Source of the DNA: an uncultured Lachnospiraceae bacterium
GTDB lineage: Bacteria; Bacillota; Clostridia; Lachnospirales; Lachnospiraceae
DNA length: 64,000 nt
Direction of reading: 5' to 3'
Assembly (NCBI GenBank): GCA_937910785.1
Contig: CALDLG010000045.1
Span: 1 to 64,000, forward strand
Made by a program: the position numbers and the translations under genes. Under the pieces are notes generated by a model. That model searched no databases. It saw only the letters and a program-made list of their open reading frames with translations, and was not told where the DNA came from. Positions 18,798-28,037 of this stretch are shown here, piece by piece. Numbering within the stretch: position 1 is the first letter of the stretch; each line of letters starts with the position of its first letter.

Positions 18798-19559
18798 ATG
18801 AAAAAACTGGAAAAAGATATCCGGGAACAGTTCCGCATAACGGACAGAACCATTCTCATTGATCAGCAGAGAAAAGAAGATACGTTATTATTTCTGCAAA
18901 AGGAAATCTCCCGGAAAAAAAACGTAAAAATATACGGCAAAAAAGGAATTCTGATACGTCAGTTTCGATATATGGACAAATCCATGCTTGGAATTCATGC
19001 GGTTTTCTGCATCATTGCACTGTTCGTTATGTTTTTACAGCAGGAAGAAAAAAATATTCTTTTCGTATCCACTATGATATCGGGCATTTTAGGCGTGATT
19101 TCTATTCTGATCATCGGACGTATTTTCTTTTCGGGCATTGCGGAGCTTGGCGAGAGCTGTTATTTCAACGTCAGACAGATGGTGGCATTTCAGATGTTTC
19201 TTTCCGGGATCACAAATCTTACGGTCCTGTCCGTTATTATTTTATTCGTGGGAATACGGTGGAAAATAGATTTGTATCGAATCGGGCTGTATCTGTTCGT
19301 TCCGTTTCTGATAACGGAATGCTGCTGTCTGATGACGGTACTTTCCGAAGTTGGAAGAAAGAATTCCTGTCTGTTGATGGTGACAGGCGCATTTGCCATT
19401 GCTTTTAACTGTATTTTGGCATCCATGCCTGATTTATACAGGATGACGGCGCTTACTGTCTGGGGAATCGCTTTTGCGGCCGGCCTGCTGTTGTTCGCGG
19501 TACAGGTTGGAATTTTGTTCCGGGGACTCGAGAAAGGGGAAATCTTATGCATGAACTAG
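18798..19559 (+). CDS. Membrane protein of the sigma/ABC operon
   Basis: The 253-residue protein has a charged cytoplasmic N-terminus (about 60 residues, MKKLEKDIREQFRITDRT) and then about six hydrophobic segments. Its place between the sigma factor and the ABC ATPase suggests an anti-sigma or sensing role, but no anti-sigma signature is visible, so the function is unknown. AAAGGTG precedes the ATG at 18798. Its end overlaps the start of the next gene by 13 bp. Confidence 0.75.
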   Translation: MKKLEKDIREQFRITDRTILIDQQRKEDTLLFLQKEISRKKNVKIYGKKGILIRQFRYMDKSMLGIHAVFCIIALFVMFLQQEEKNILFVSTMISGILGVISILIIGRIFFSGIAELGESCYFNVRQMVAFQMFLSGITNLTVLSVIILFVGIRWKIDLYRIGLYLFVPFLITECCCLMTVLSEVGRKNSCLLMVTGAFAIAFNCILASMPDLYRMTALTVWGIAFAAGLLLFAVQVGILFRGLEKGEILCMN

Positions 19560-20452
19560 AACTGGTAAAACTGCAAAAAAACTTTCAGGAAAAAATAGCC
19601 GTAGAGAGCATCAGTATGCGGTTTCAGCATGGCGTATATGGACTGCTTGGAGAAAATGGAGCCGGAAAGACGACACTGATGAGAATGATCTGCGGCATTC
19701 TGGAGCCGTCGGGAGGCGAAATTTTGTGTGACGGTATGAGAATTGGCAAGATGGGGGGGGAATATAGGAGTCTCTTAGGATATCTCCCGCAGGATTTCGG
19801 TTATTATGAAGATTTTACGGCACAGCGGTTTCTGAATTATATGGCGGCGCTAAAGGCTCTGCCGGAGGACTATGCGAAAAAGAGAATTGAAGAACTTCTG
19901 GATATGGTAGATCTTTCCGCTGTCAGAAAGAAAAAGATAAAAACTTTTTCCGGCGGCATGATTCGAAGACTCGGCATTGTGCAGGCGTTGTTAAACGATC
20001 CGGAAATTCTTGTTCTGGATGAACCCACTTCCGGACTCGACCCGAAGGAAAGGGTACGGTTTCGTAACATTATCAGTTCGCTCGGTAAAAACAGGCTTGT
20101 TATTTTGTCCACACATATCGTTTCGGATGTGGAATATATTGCCGATCAGATTATGATCATGAAAAACGGTGGGATGATCAGGACCGGAACGGAAACGCAG
20201 ATGGCGGAGGAGGTAAAGGATTGTGTCTGGAAATGTCTTGTTTCCGGGAAAGAGGCAATGGAACTGAATGAAAAATATATTGTGAGCAATCTGAGAAATC
20301 ATGGAGAACAGGTGGAACTTCGTATTGTATCGAAAGAGAAACCTGTGGAAAATGCCGAAAAGCAGAGCCCGACAATGGAGGATATTTATCTGTATTTTAT
20401 TCAGAAGGGCAATGAAAATAAAAAAAGCGGCACGGAAGTGAGGAGAAAATGA
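19547..20452 (+). CDS. ABC transporter ATP-binding protein
   Basis: The 301-residue ATPase has Walker A GENGAGKTT (35-43), signature FSGGM (variant of LSGGQ) followed by RRLGIVQALLND, and Walker B ILVLDEPTSGLDP. It resembles the ABC-2 type drug or bacteriocin export ATPases, with an extra C-terminal ~70-residue segment. The first gene in this unit is the ECF sigma factor. It overlaps the permease gene by ATGA. Confidence 0.93.
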   Translation: MHELELVKLQKNFQEKIAVESISMRFQHGVYGLLGENGAGKTTLMRMICGILEPSGGEILCDGMRIGKMGGEYRSLLGYLPQDFGYYEDFTAQRFLNYMAALKALPEDYAKKRIEELLDMVDLSAVRKKKIKTFSGGMIRRLGIVQALLNDPEILVLDEPTSGLDPKERVRFRNIISSLGKNRLVILSTHIVSDVEYIADQIMIMKNGGMIRTGTETQMAEEVKDCVWKCLVSGKEAMELNEKYIVSNLRNHGEQVELRIVSKEKPVENAEKQSPTMEDIYLYFIQKGNENKKSGTEVRRK

Positions 20453-21567
20453 AATTATATCGGATGGAACTTTATAAACTTTGTCATAGAAAAATCGTGA
20501 TAATCAGTGCGTTTTTTATGTTTGTAATTCAGATGCTTTTCTGTGCGATGAAGGTTTCGGAGGAATGGACTTGTGTAGACGGAGTCTTGTACAACGGATA
20601 TGAGGCGATAGAAAAAAACAGACAGATTACGGAAGAGTTTCAGGGCGTTCTGACAGATGAAAAGGTGAATGCGATCGTGGAAAAATATGGTTTTCCACAA
20701 GAGGTTGCGCAAAACTACGGCAATTACAGGGACGGTAATTATCTGAATGTTTTTGTTGCGGAACATTTGTCGGATGGATTTTTTCATGGATGGAATGAAG
20801 GAGAATATCGGATAGCGACCCGCACTTATCCGATTGCGAATACGGAACTTGGCGCAGCGAGAGAGCTTACAGGACAGGAAATCGTGCTGGAATATACGAA
20901 TGGGTGTTCCGTTTTCGCGGATATGCTGAATGGAGGTACGGTTCTTTCCAGTATTCTGATTCTGTTTATGGCGTCAGTTCTTTTTGCGGGTGAAAGACAG
21001 ACGAAAATGATTCCGCTTCTTTTTACATCAAAAGAAGGAAGAAAAAAAGATATTTACATGAAAATTGCGGCTGTTTTTACGGTAACCGTCTGTATCTGGT
21101 CCGTAATGGTTTTATCCTGTTTTATACTTTGCGGTGCAATTTATGGATTTGACGGACTGGACAGTCTGGTCGGCATGACGAAGATTACCTTAGGCCTGTT
21201 GGCAAAAAGCTGGTCGGTAAGTATCTGGACGGTAAGACATTTTCTGGCAGTGGTAATGTTTCGTTCCTTTATCAGCGTAATCATGCTGTGCGCGACAACG
21301 ATTTATATTTCCGCGAGATGTCGCAGTTCTTTTCATGCGGTATATATTGCCCTGATGTTCTGGGGACTGCCGCTTCTGTTATGGTTTATTCTGCCTGATT
21401 TCGGCATAAAAATATTGATTTATGCCACACCGCTTTATCAGGGAATGTGCGATACGATTTTTGATATCAGCGGAATCTGGCCGATGCTGGCACAGATTGG
21501 TGTGGCCTGGTCATTTTTCTGTGTTGTGATAGCAGGATTTAAGTACAAAAAACAGCAGACCGAATAA
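20449..21567 (+). CDS. ABC-2 type permease
   Basis: The 372-residue protein has an N-terminal membrane segment (about 14-34), a large extracytoplasmic stretch (about 35-160) and five more hydrophobic segments, the layout of ABC-2 export permeases. It is coupled to the ATPase gene by a 4-base overlap. The substrate is unknown; lipid, peptide or antibiotic are the usual options for such units. Confidence 0.85.
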   Translation: MKLYRMELYKLCHRKIVIISAFFMFVIQMLFCAMKVSEEWTCVDGVLYNGYEAIEKNRQITEEFQGVLTDEKVNAIVEKYGFPQEVAQNYGNYRDGNYLNVFVAEHLSDGFFHGWNEGEYRIATRTYPIANTELGAARELTGQEIVLEYTNGCSVFADMLNGGTVLSSILILFMASVLFAGERQTKMIPLLFTSKEGRKKDIYMKIAAVFTVTVCIWSVMVLSCFILCGAIYGFDGLDSLVGMTKITLGLLAKSWSVSIWTVRHFLAVVMFRSFISVIMLCATTIYISARCRSSFHAVYIALMFWGLPLLLWFILPDFGIKILIYATPLYQGMCDTIFDISGIWPMLAQIGVAWSFFCVVIAGFKYKKQQTE

Positions 21568-21643
21568 TTTCTGGAGTATATTTCTTTCATTCTTGATAAA
21601 TCGCTTCATATCGTGCGTATGTTAATCTCATCATAACTGTGAA

Positions 21644-21712
21644 TGCACCGGCTTTTGCGAAGATATTACAGATAAGTTTTTTCTTTCTGTAATATCTTCT
21701 TTTGTTGGTGCA
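21644..21712 (+). terminator. Nested stem-loop terminator after the ABC permease
   Basis: A perfect 14-bp inner stem (GAAGATATTACAGA / TCTGTAATATCTTC, 21659-21699) is enclosed by an outer 6-bp stem, TGCACC at 21644 and GGTGCA at 21707. The inner stem runs into TTTTGTT. It likely ends the sigma/ABC transcript. Stretches of the 460-bp gap after it (21713-21881) are AT-rich with no gene that I could recognise. Confidence 0.7.
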
Positions 21713-21881
21713 ATTTATTTGTTTGGTATTCTTTCATACATAACGGTCTCTAAAATGAAATTTCTGGTTGTCAGTGCAATTATACCCGATTCTTAATAAA
21801 TACATAATGTAAAAAGTAAGATTAATCATGACAAAACAGATAATATAAATTATATAATATTAAAAAAAGTTTAATTATCTA

Positions 21882-21910
21882 TTGACTAAAAAGAATATAA
21901 GAAGCATAAT
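21882..21910 (+). promoter_or_regulatory. Promoter of the sugar locus (ROK kinase gene)
   Basis: -35 TTGACT (21882-21887) and -10 CATAAT (21905-21910) are 17 bp apart, with an AT-rich upstream region that could act as an UP element. The start codon of the kinase is about 120 bp further on. Confidence 0.6.
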
Positions 21911-22030
21911 AAAAACGAGATATGAAATTGAAAATCAGAGATTTTTCAATGGCGTATTTGTGCCTGTGCATAGCATCATTTTTATAATTTTTTTAGTATT
22001 TATTTTTGTTTATGAGGAGGAGAATAAAAG

Positions 22031-23038
22031 ATGCAGGTAGTAACCGGTATTGATATAGGAGGGACAAAGTGTGCCATTTCCTTTGCCTGCTTTGAGAACG
22101 AAAGGATCAAATTTCTGGATAAGATCAGAATGGATACGGAAAGAGATGACTTTGCCCTGGCGGTGAAGGAATTTATCAGAGTAATCCGTTTGAAGTTAAA
22201 GGAAAATCCTAAATGGAGACTGTGTTCTATCGGTATTTCCTGTGGCGGACCTCTTGATGTGAAACAGGGCCTGATCCTTTCTCCTCCCAACCTGCCAAAA
22301 TGGGAGCGGGCGGATATTTTTACACCGTTAAAAAGAGCTTTCGGCGTACCTGTGATGATTCAAAATGACGCAGATGCCTGTGCTCTGGCGGAGTGGAGGA
22401 TGGGAGCGGGAAAAGGCTGTCAGAATATGATTTTTCTGACTTTCGGCACAGGCATGGGAGCGGGACTTATTCTGAACGGCAAATTGTACTCCGGTACCAA
22501 TCATCTGGCAGGAGAAGTAGGACATATCCGGCTAGATAAGGAAGGGCCGGTAGGTTATGGTAAAAGAGGTTCCTTTGAAGGTTTCTGCAGCGGGGGCGGT
22601 ATTGCCGATCTTGGCAGGAAGTGGGCGGCAGAAGCTCTGGATACAGGAAATCCACCTTTGTTTTGCCAAAGAAAAGAGGAACTTTCGAGTATTTCCGCAA
22701 AATCCATTGCAGAGGCAATGGAGCAGGGAGATCCTCTTGCGGCGGATATTTTTAATACGGTAGGAGAATATTTAGGAAGAGGGGTTTCGCTTCTCATCGA
22801 TATTCTCAATCCGGAGAGAATTATCATTGGAAGCATTTATGTCAGACAGAAGGAAACACTGGAAAAGAGAATGTTACAGGTCATTGAAGCGGAGGCGTTA
22901 AGAGAATCGGCAAAGGTATGCCGGATTCTTCCTGCTTCACTTGGAGAGCAGATCGGAGATTATGCTGCCGTATCCGTAGGCATAAAGGCTTATGAGGACC
23001 TTTATAGTGATGGTATGGAAGAAATGAGGGTAATATAA
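22031..23038 (+). CDS. ROK family sugar kinase (glucokinase-like), zinc motif absent
   Basis: The 335-residue kinase has the ROK ATP motif GIDIGGTKCA (near 6-15), the catalytic aspartate region MIQNDADACALAEW, and GTGMGAGLILNG. Where other ROK proteins have CxCGxxGCxE, this one has GPVGYGKRGSFEGF, so all three zinc cysteines are missing. That variant occurs in some clostridial ROK kinases. It probably phosphorylates a hexose released by the mannosidases; mannose, glucose or a heptose cannot be told apart. It is the first gene of the sugar locus. AGGAGG precedes the ATG. Confidence 0.85.
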   Translation: MQVVTGIDIGGTKCAISFACFENERIKFLDKIRMDTERDDFALAVKEFIRVIRLKLKENPKWRLCSIGISCGGPLDVKQGLILSPPNLPKWERADIFTPLKRAFGVPVMIQNDADACALAEWRMGAGKGCQNMIFLTFGTGMGAGLILNGKLYSGTNHLAGEVGHIRLDKEGPVGYGKRGSFEGFCSGGGIADLGRKWAAEALDTGNPPLFCQRKEELSSISAKSIAEAMEQGDPLAADIFNTVGEYLGRGVSLLIDILNPERIIIGSIYVRQKETLEKRMLQVIEAEALRESAKVCRILPASLGEQIGDYAAVSVGIKAYEDLYSDGMEEMRVI

Positions 23039-23095
23039 ACAGAAAGAAGAAAAAATGACTTACCAATATATACTACCGCAGGGAGATTGGCACAT

Positions 23096-25518
23096 ATGGA
23101 AAAGAAAAAATTATATATGATCGGAAATTCACATATTGATCCTGTCTGGTTCTGGAACTGGGAAGAAGGCATGCAGGAAGTAAAGGCCACTTATGCTTCC
23201 GTTCTGGAGCGTATGAAGGAGTTTGAGGATTTCAGATTCACTTCTACCTCCACAGCTTTTTTTGAATGGATCGAAGGAATTTTACCGGAAATGTTCGAGG
23301 AAATCAGACAGAGAGTGGAGGAAGGCCGTTGGGAGATCACGGGAGGCTGGTTTATTGAACCGGACTGTATTTTGCCATGTGGAGAAGCTTTCATACGTCA
23401 TGGATTGTATGGACAACGCTATTTAAAGAGTCGTTTTGGAAAGACAGCAAAGATCGGTTCCAACGTGGACAGCTTTGGGCATAACCCAATCCTGCCACAG
23501 ATACTGAAAAAAGCGGCATGGATGCTTATGTGTTCATGCGGCCGAGATTGGATACCCCGGTATTTAAATGGGAAAGCGCTGATGGCAGTCAGGTAAATGC
23601 TATCTGCCTTCCGGCCGAATACACCACATGGTTTCATGAACCTACGGTGAAAAATGTGGAACTCACTCTGGAACGGACTAAAGGTTATGATAAAATGATC
23701 TGCTGTTACGGCGTGGGCAATCATGGAGGAGGTCCCACCATTGAAAATATTCGGACCATTCATGAGCTGCAAAAATCGATGGAAGAAGCAGATCTTGTTT
23801 TTTCAGGATATACGGAATTTTTAAAGGATATCAGTAAAGATAATTTGCCTCTTTTAAAAGGGGCCTTTGAAAAGATCAATCAGGGATGTTATTCCATTGA
23901 TTCTCTGTTCAAACAGAAGAATCGTCAGGTGGAAAAGCGGCTTATAAAAGCAGATATTCTGATGAGTATGGCCTGCGATATCTGTGGAGATTTTATGAAG
24001 GAAACAGGAGAAATGGAGCGTCTCTGGAAAGTGGTTCATTTCAATGAGTTTCATGACACTATGGGCGGGACCACAATTAAATCCGCGCGGGATGAGGCCA
24101 TCATGCAGATCTCAGGTATCTGTGCACGGGCGGAAGAAATCGGATTTCTGGCGATTCAGCATATGGTAAATGCACAGGATACCAGAGGAAAGGGTTTTCC
24201 ATTGTTTCTGTTTCATACGGGCGGTATGTCTTATGAGGATTATGTGGAAGTGGAACTGGAATGGTTTTGCCAGAGTCCTTTAAAGCTATTGGATCCTGAG
24301 GGCAGAGAAATTCCTTACCAGAGAATTCATACCGATGCCAAGGTACGCCACACCATTTTGGGAGGCAGAAGAAGGTTTGTCTTTTATGCATCTATTCCGG
24401 CCAACGGCTTTGCGCAGTACAGAGTAGTAAAAGAAGAACCTTCTTTGGAATCCACTCCTCATATGGAAATCCTGAATACCGACGCTTTGCGGCTGGAGAA
24501 TGCATATCTGTTGGCGGAGTTTGACGGAAAAACAGGTATGCTTTCCTCTTTGATTGATAAAGATACGGGATATAATGTACTGACAAAGCCGGCTTCTTTG
24601 CGTATGTATCTGGATGAGCGGGATGCCTGGGGACATCTTCAGGACAGAAGATATGAAGATTTGAATGCAGATTTCCATCTGGATTCCATAGAAAAAGTGG
24701 AAAGTGGAAAACTCCGGGAAGTGATTCGTGTACGTCTTTCTTATGAGGATACCGGACTGGAGCAGCTTTATTATCTGGGAAAAGAGGAAAAGGAACTGCG
24801 GGTGGAGAACAGACTTAGATTTAACCATACATGGCATCTTTTGAAATTGGCTTATCCCGTGGAAAAGGAGGCAGTGGAAACAAAGGCAGAAGCCGCTTAT
24901 GGCATGGTTTGTCGTACTGTCTGCGACGACACGGAATACAATATGCAGCGTTTTCTTGATGTAAGTACCGGAGAGGGAAGGGGACTTGCTATCGCGAATG
25001 ACAGTAAGTATGCTTTCAATATGGAAGAAGGCCGGGTACAGATTACGGCAGTAAGAAGCGCTATTTACGCTCAGGGTAACAGTCCTGACTGGTGGAATGA
25101 GCAGGAGAGCTATGAATATACGGATATTGGGACTCAGACTTTCCGGCTGGTGTTAAAGCCTCACGGAAGGGCTTTGCCGGAAAGGGAATTGTATCGAATT
25201 GCGGATAAGATCAATGGCGCATATGAATATCTTGGCGACAGTGCCCATGCTCCTTCGGGCAGGGGGAGACAGGTAAGAAACCAGTTTTCTTTAGGAAGGG
25301 TTGAGGCAGAAAATGTGTCTCTTGTTCTGGTAAAGAAAGCGGAGGATGACGGAGATTTTGTGCTGCGTCTTCTGGAAACGGAAGGAAGGGATACGGAAAC
25401 AAAACTTATCTTTCGGGAAAAGACCTACTCTGTTTCCATAGGTCACTATGAGATTGTAACTTATAAGATCAGCCGGGACGGCAGCAGTATACGCAAGACA
25501 GATCTTTTGGAATCATAA
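23096..25518 (+). pseudogene. GH38 alpha-mannosidase interrupted by a -1 frameshift
   Basis: Two adjacent frames together encode one GH38 protein. The first part, from ATG 23096 (GGGAGA nine bases upstream), has the metal motif GNSHIDPVW (H13, D15) and the catalytic nucleophile NVDSFGHN (D125). It then reads out of frame at a six-A run (23507-23512) and stops at 23596. The second part continues from the -1 frame at MDAYVFMRPR and has NEFHD and HGGGPT. Adding one base gives 807 residues, exactly the length of the other GH38 in this window, where the same place reads ILKKSGMDYYVFMRP. Neither fragment alone holds the whole active site. It could be a true mutation, a sequencing error, or slippage. 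Confidence 0.9.
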
Positions 25519-25605
25519 TTCATCTTATACGGAAATCAGGAACTTTTGAAAGCAGTGTATTTCGAAAGAAATGACAGACTACGGAAGCGAAAGGAGGAAA
25601 GCAGA

Positions 25606-26217
25606 ATGGATCATTTGGTTCGTTTGACAAAACGTTATCCGGCGCTTGCTGAGATGAAAGATGAAATAAAGCAGGTATACGAAATAATAAAAGACAGTTA
25701 CGTAAACGGAGGGAAACTGTTAGTCTGCGGGAATGGCGGCAGCGCGGCGGATTCGGATCATATCGTGGGGGAGTTAATGAAGGGTTTTTATAAACAGCGG
25801 AAGCTTTCTCCGGAGGAAAAATTTCGTTTTGGTGAGCAGGGTGAAAAGCTTCAGGGGGCTCTTCCCGCTATTGCCCTGACCCGACATGACGCTCTTTCTA
25901 CCGCATTTTTAAATGACGCGGACCCAGAAATGGTATTTGCGCAGCAGGTTTACGGATATGGCAGGGAGGGCGATGCGTTTTTGGGACTGAGTACATCGGG
26001 CAATTCCAAAAATGTGATTCTGGCTGCAAAAGTGGCGGCTGCAAAGGGAATGAAGGTCATCGCCATGACGGGAAGGGATGGAGGGGCATTAAAAGAATTA
26101 AGCGATCTGTGCCTGATCGTTCCGGCTCAGGTGACCGCAGATATTCAGGAGCTTCATCTTCCCATTTATCATGCTATATGCGCTATGCTGGAGGATTATT
26201 TCTTCCCCGGTGAATAA
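25606..26217 (+). CDS. SIS-domain phosphosugar isomerase, GmhA-like
   Basis: The 203-residue protein closely follows GmhA (sedoheptulose 7-phosphate isomerase): NGGKLLVCGNGGSAADSDH (about 34-52), REGDAFLGLSTSGNSKNV and IQELHLPIYHAICAMLED. GmhA turns sedoheptulose 7-phosphate into glycero-manno-heptose 7-phosphate; related proteins handle other phosphosugars. An insert near residues 60-80 (YKQRKLSPEEKFRFGEQ) is unlike the E. coli enzyme. The ATG at 25606 follows AAAGGAGG; an earlier in-frame start would add 20 residues. Within a catabolic locus the reverse reaction or another substrate is possible. Confidence 0.85.
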   Translation: MDHLVRLTKRYPALAEMKDEIKQVYEIIKDSYVNGGKLLVCGNGGSAADSDHIVGELMKGFYKQRKLSPEEKFRFGEQGEKLQGALPAIALTRHDALSTAFLNDADPEMVFAQQVYGYGREGDAFLGLSTSGNSKNVILAAKVAAAKGMKVIAMTGRDGGALKELSDLCLIVPAQVTADIQELHLPIYHAICAMLEDYFFPGE

Positions 26218-26397
26218 GAAAAAATATATTAATTAAACTTTATATAATATATATAATTAAAAAAAGAAACAATCTAATAAAATAAATGAAAAAAATATAC
26301 TAAATAACTAAATATATCTATTATTAACAAAAAATATTAGTGTAAATTATGCATAATAATGAAAAAACATTTATTAAACAAAATTTTATTATTTGAA

Positions 26398-26426
26398 TTG
26401 ACAATGAGTATAACAAAGTGTATACT
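26398..26426 (+). promoter_or_regulatory. Strong promoter of the sugar ABC importer
   Basis: A consensus -35 TTGACA (26398-26403), exact 17-bp spacing and -10 TATACT (26421-26426) sit about 70 bp before the binding protein gene. Inside the spacer, GTATA (26408-26412) and TATAC (26421-26425) form an inverted repeat that could be the operator of the ROK repressor encoded downstream. The rest of this 281-bp gap is very AT-rich without other visible signals. Confidence 0.75.
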
Positions 26427-26498
26427 GAAAAAAGCAAATGGGAAATAACTATATTTTGCGACAGTAATTAAATAATATTTAATTAAGGAGGAAAAAGT

Positions 26499-27908
26499 AT
26501 GAAAAAGAAGAAATTAATCGGATTGATGCTGGCAGCGGTCTTGAGTGTTACAAGCCTTGCCGGTTGCGGAAATCAGAACTCCGCAGATGCGACAGGCAGC
26601 ACAGATAACGGAGGAGCTGAAGCCTCAGGCACAACAGAAAACACTGATACGGCCGGAAGCACTGTAACGGCAGAAACGGAGAATACGAATACACAGGAGG
26701 AGGCTTCCGGTGAAAGAATTAAGCTTGAGGTCTGGGATTGGTGGGGAGATGGTCAATATAAATATGTTATTGAGCAGCTTTGCCAGAATTTTAATGAATC
26801 TCAGGATAAATACGAAGTGGTTCATGTAAATTATCCATGGGGCGATGTGTGGACCAAGGCTCTTGCGGCAACGGCAGCAGGTAATCCGCCCGATATTATT
26901 ATTCAGGATATTCGTACCGTAACGCACAGGGGTCAGGCAAATCAGGCAACGGATCTTACAGATCTGATTGCGCAGGAGGGTGAAGGTTTTACGGATCAGT
27001 TTTACCCTCAGCTGATGGATGCGATGATCTATGATGGCAGAGTATATGGACTTCCCTATGTAACGGATACAAGAATCCTTTACTACGATAAGGATGCTTT
27101 TACGGAAGCGGGACTTGATCCGGAAACGCCTCCTCAGACATGGGACGAGCTGGTGGAATATGCAAGAAAACTGGATATTCAGAACGAAGATGGCACATAT
27201 GAGCGTCTTGGTTTCTATCCCGGTACCCTTGAGTGGAATGCATGGGCATTCAGCGCCGATGGTAAGGATTATACCGATACGGAAGGAAATGTAACTGTAA
27301 ACACCCCTGAAAAAGTGAAGTTATTTGAAAACATTTATACTGATTTTTATGAGTATTACGGAAAGAAGGAATTGGACAGCTTCTCCGCGGAATTCGGAAG
27401 CGGAATGACGAATCCTTTCGTAGCCGGGAAGGTTGCCATGTGGGTAAATACACCTACCGAGTTTACCAAAGTTCGTGACTTTGCACCCGAAAAGAATTAC
27501 GGCGTTACGCTGATGCCCGCGTTGGAAGAAGGCGGCGAGCATTATTCATGGGGCGGTGGCTTCTCGGTAGAAATCCCTTACGGCACGAAGGATGTGCAGG
27601 GTTCATGGGAGTTTGCGAAGTTTATCACCAGTAAAGAATCACAGGTATTCTGGGCATCTCAGGTGTACGATACGGTTGCGAATATCGAAGCGTCACAGGA
27701 TCCTTCTCTGATGGAAATACCAGTATTTAAAGCGGCTCTGGAAGCGATGCCGACCACAGTGGTTACACTTGACAGACTAACGGCGCCCGGCGCATCAGAC
27801 ATCGTACTTCCTTATCTGGATGAGATCATACTTGGAAGCAAGACTCCACAGGAAGCTTTGGATGAGGCTCAGGCTCAGGTAGAGCAGCTTGTTAATGACA
27901 GTAAATAA
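26499..27908 (+). CDS. Sugar ABC transporter substrate-binding lipoprotein
   Basis: The 469-residue family 1 extracellular solute-binding protein starts with a lipoprotein signal peptide (MKKKKLIGLMLAAVLSV, lipobox LAGC at about 20-23), then a threonine-rich linker (about 24-65). The sugar-binding fold follows, with WDWWGDGQYKYVIEQ and PYVTDTRILYYDKDAF. It captures an oligosaccharide or sugar outside the cell. It is followed by two permease genes and is presumably energised by a shared ATPase elsewhere in the genome, since none is present here. Confidence 0.93.
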   Translation: MKKKKLIGLMLAAVLSVTSLAGCGNQNSADATGSTDNGGAEASGTTENTDTAGSTVTAETENTNTQEEASGERIKLEVWDWWGDGQYKYVIEQLCQNFNESQDKYEVVHVNYPWGDVWTKALAATAAGNPPDIIIQDIRTVTHRGQANQATDLTDLIAQEGEGFTDQFYPQLMDAMIYDGRVYGLPYVTDTRILYYDKDAFTEAGLDPETPPQTWDELVEYARKLDIQNEDGTYERLGFYPGTLEWNAWAFSADGKDYTDTEGNVTVNTPEKVKLFENIYTDFYEYYGKKELDSFSAEFGSGMTNPFVAGKVAMWVNTPTEFTKVRDFAPEKNYGVTLMPALEEGGEHYSWGGGFSVEIPYGTKDVQGSWEFAKFITSKESQVFWASQVYDTVANIEASQDPSLMEIPVFKAALEAMPTTVVTLDRLTAPGASDIVLPYLDEIILGSKTPQEALDEAQAQVEQLVNDSK

Positions 27909-27925
27909 TTAAGATTATCAACAGT

Positions 27926-27960
27926 CCTTCTCTGCCGCGTGTTGTATACGGCAGAGAGGG
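27926..27960 (+). promoter_or_regulatory. Stable hairpin between binding-protein and permease genes
   Basis: A 12-bp GC-rich stem (core CTCTGCCG / CGGCAGAG) with an 11-base loop follows the binding-protein stop codon. There is no T-run, so it is not a typical terminator. It fits a transcript-stabilising or attenuating structure that raises binding protein over permease levels, as in many sugar ABC operons. Confidence 0.65.
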
Positions 27961-28037
27961 AAACAAATTAATTTAAGAAACAGAATGCGGAATTATTGCC
28001 GACGTGTGACGGATTCGTTTAAGAAGGAATGGGAAAT

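Noticed and set aside
23504..23520. Programmed -1 frameshift in the first GH38 gene
   Set aside because: The A6 run can slip, but there is no obvious downstream stem or upstream Shine-Dalgarno-like stimulator as in dnaX, and the second copy of the gene does not use it. A mutation or sequencing error is more likely, though not excluded.
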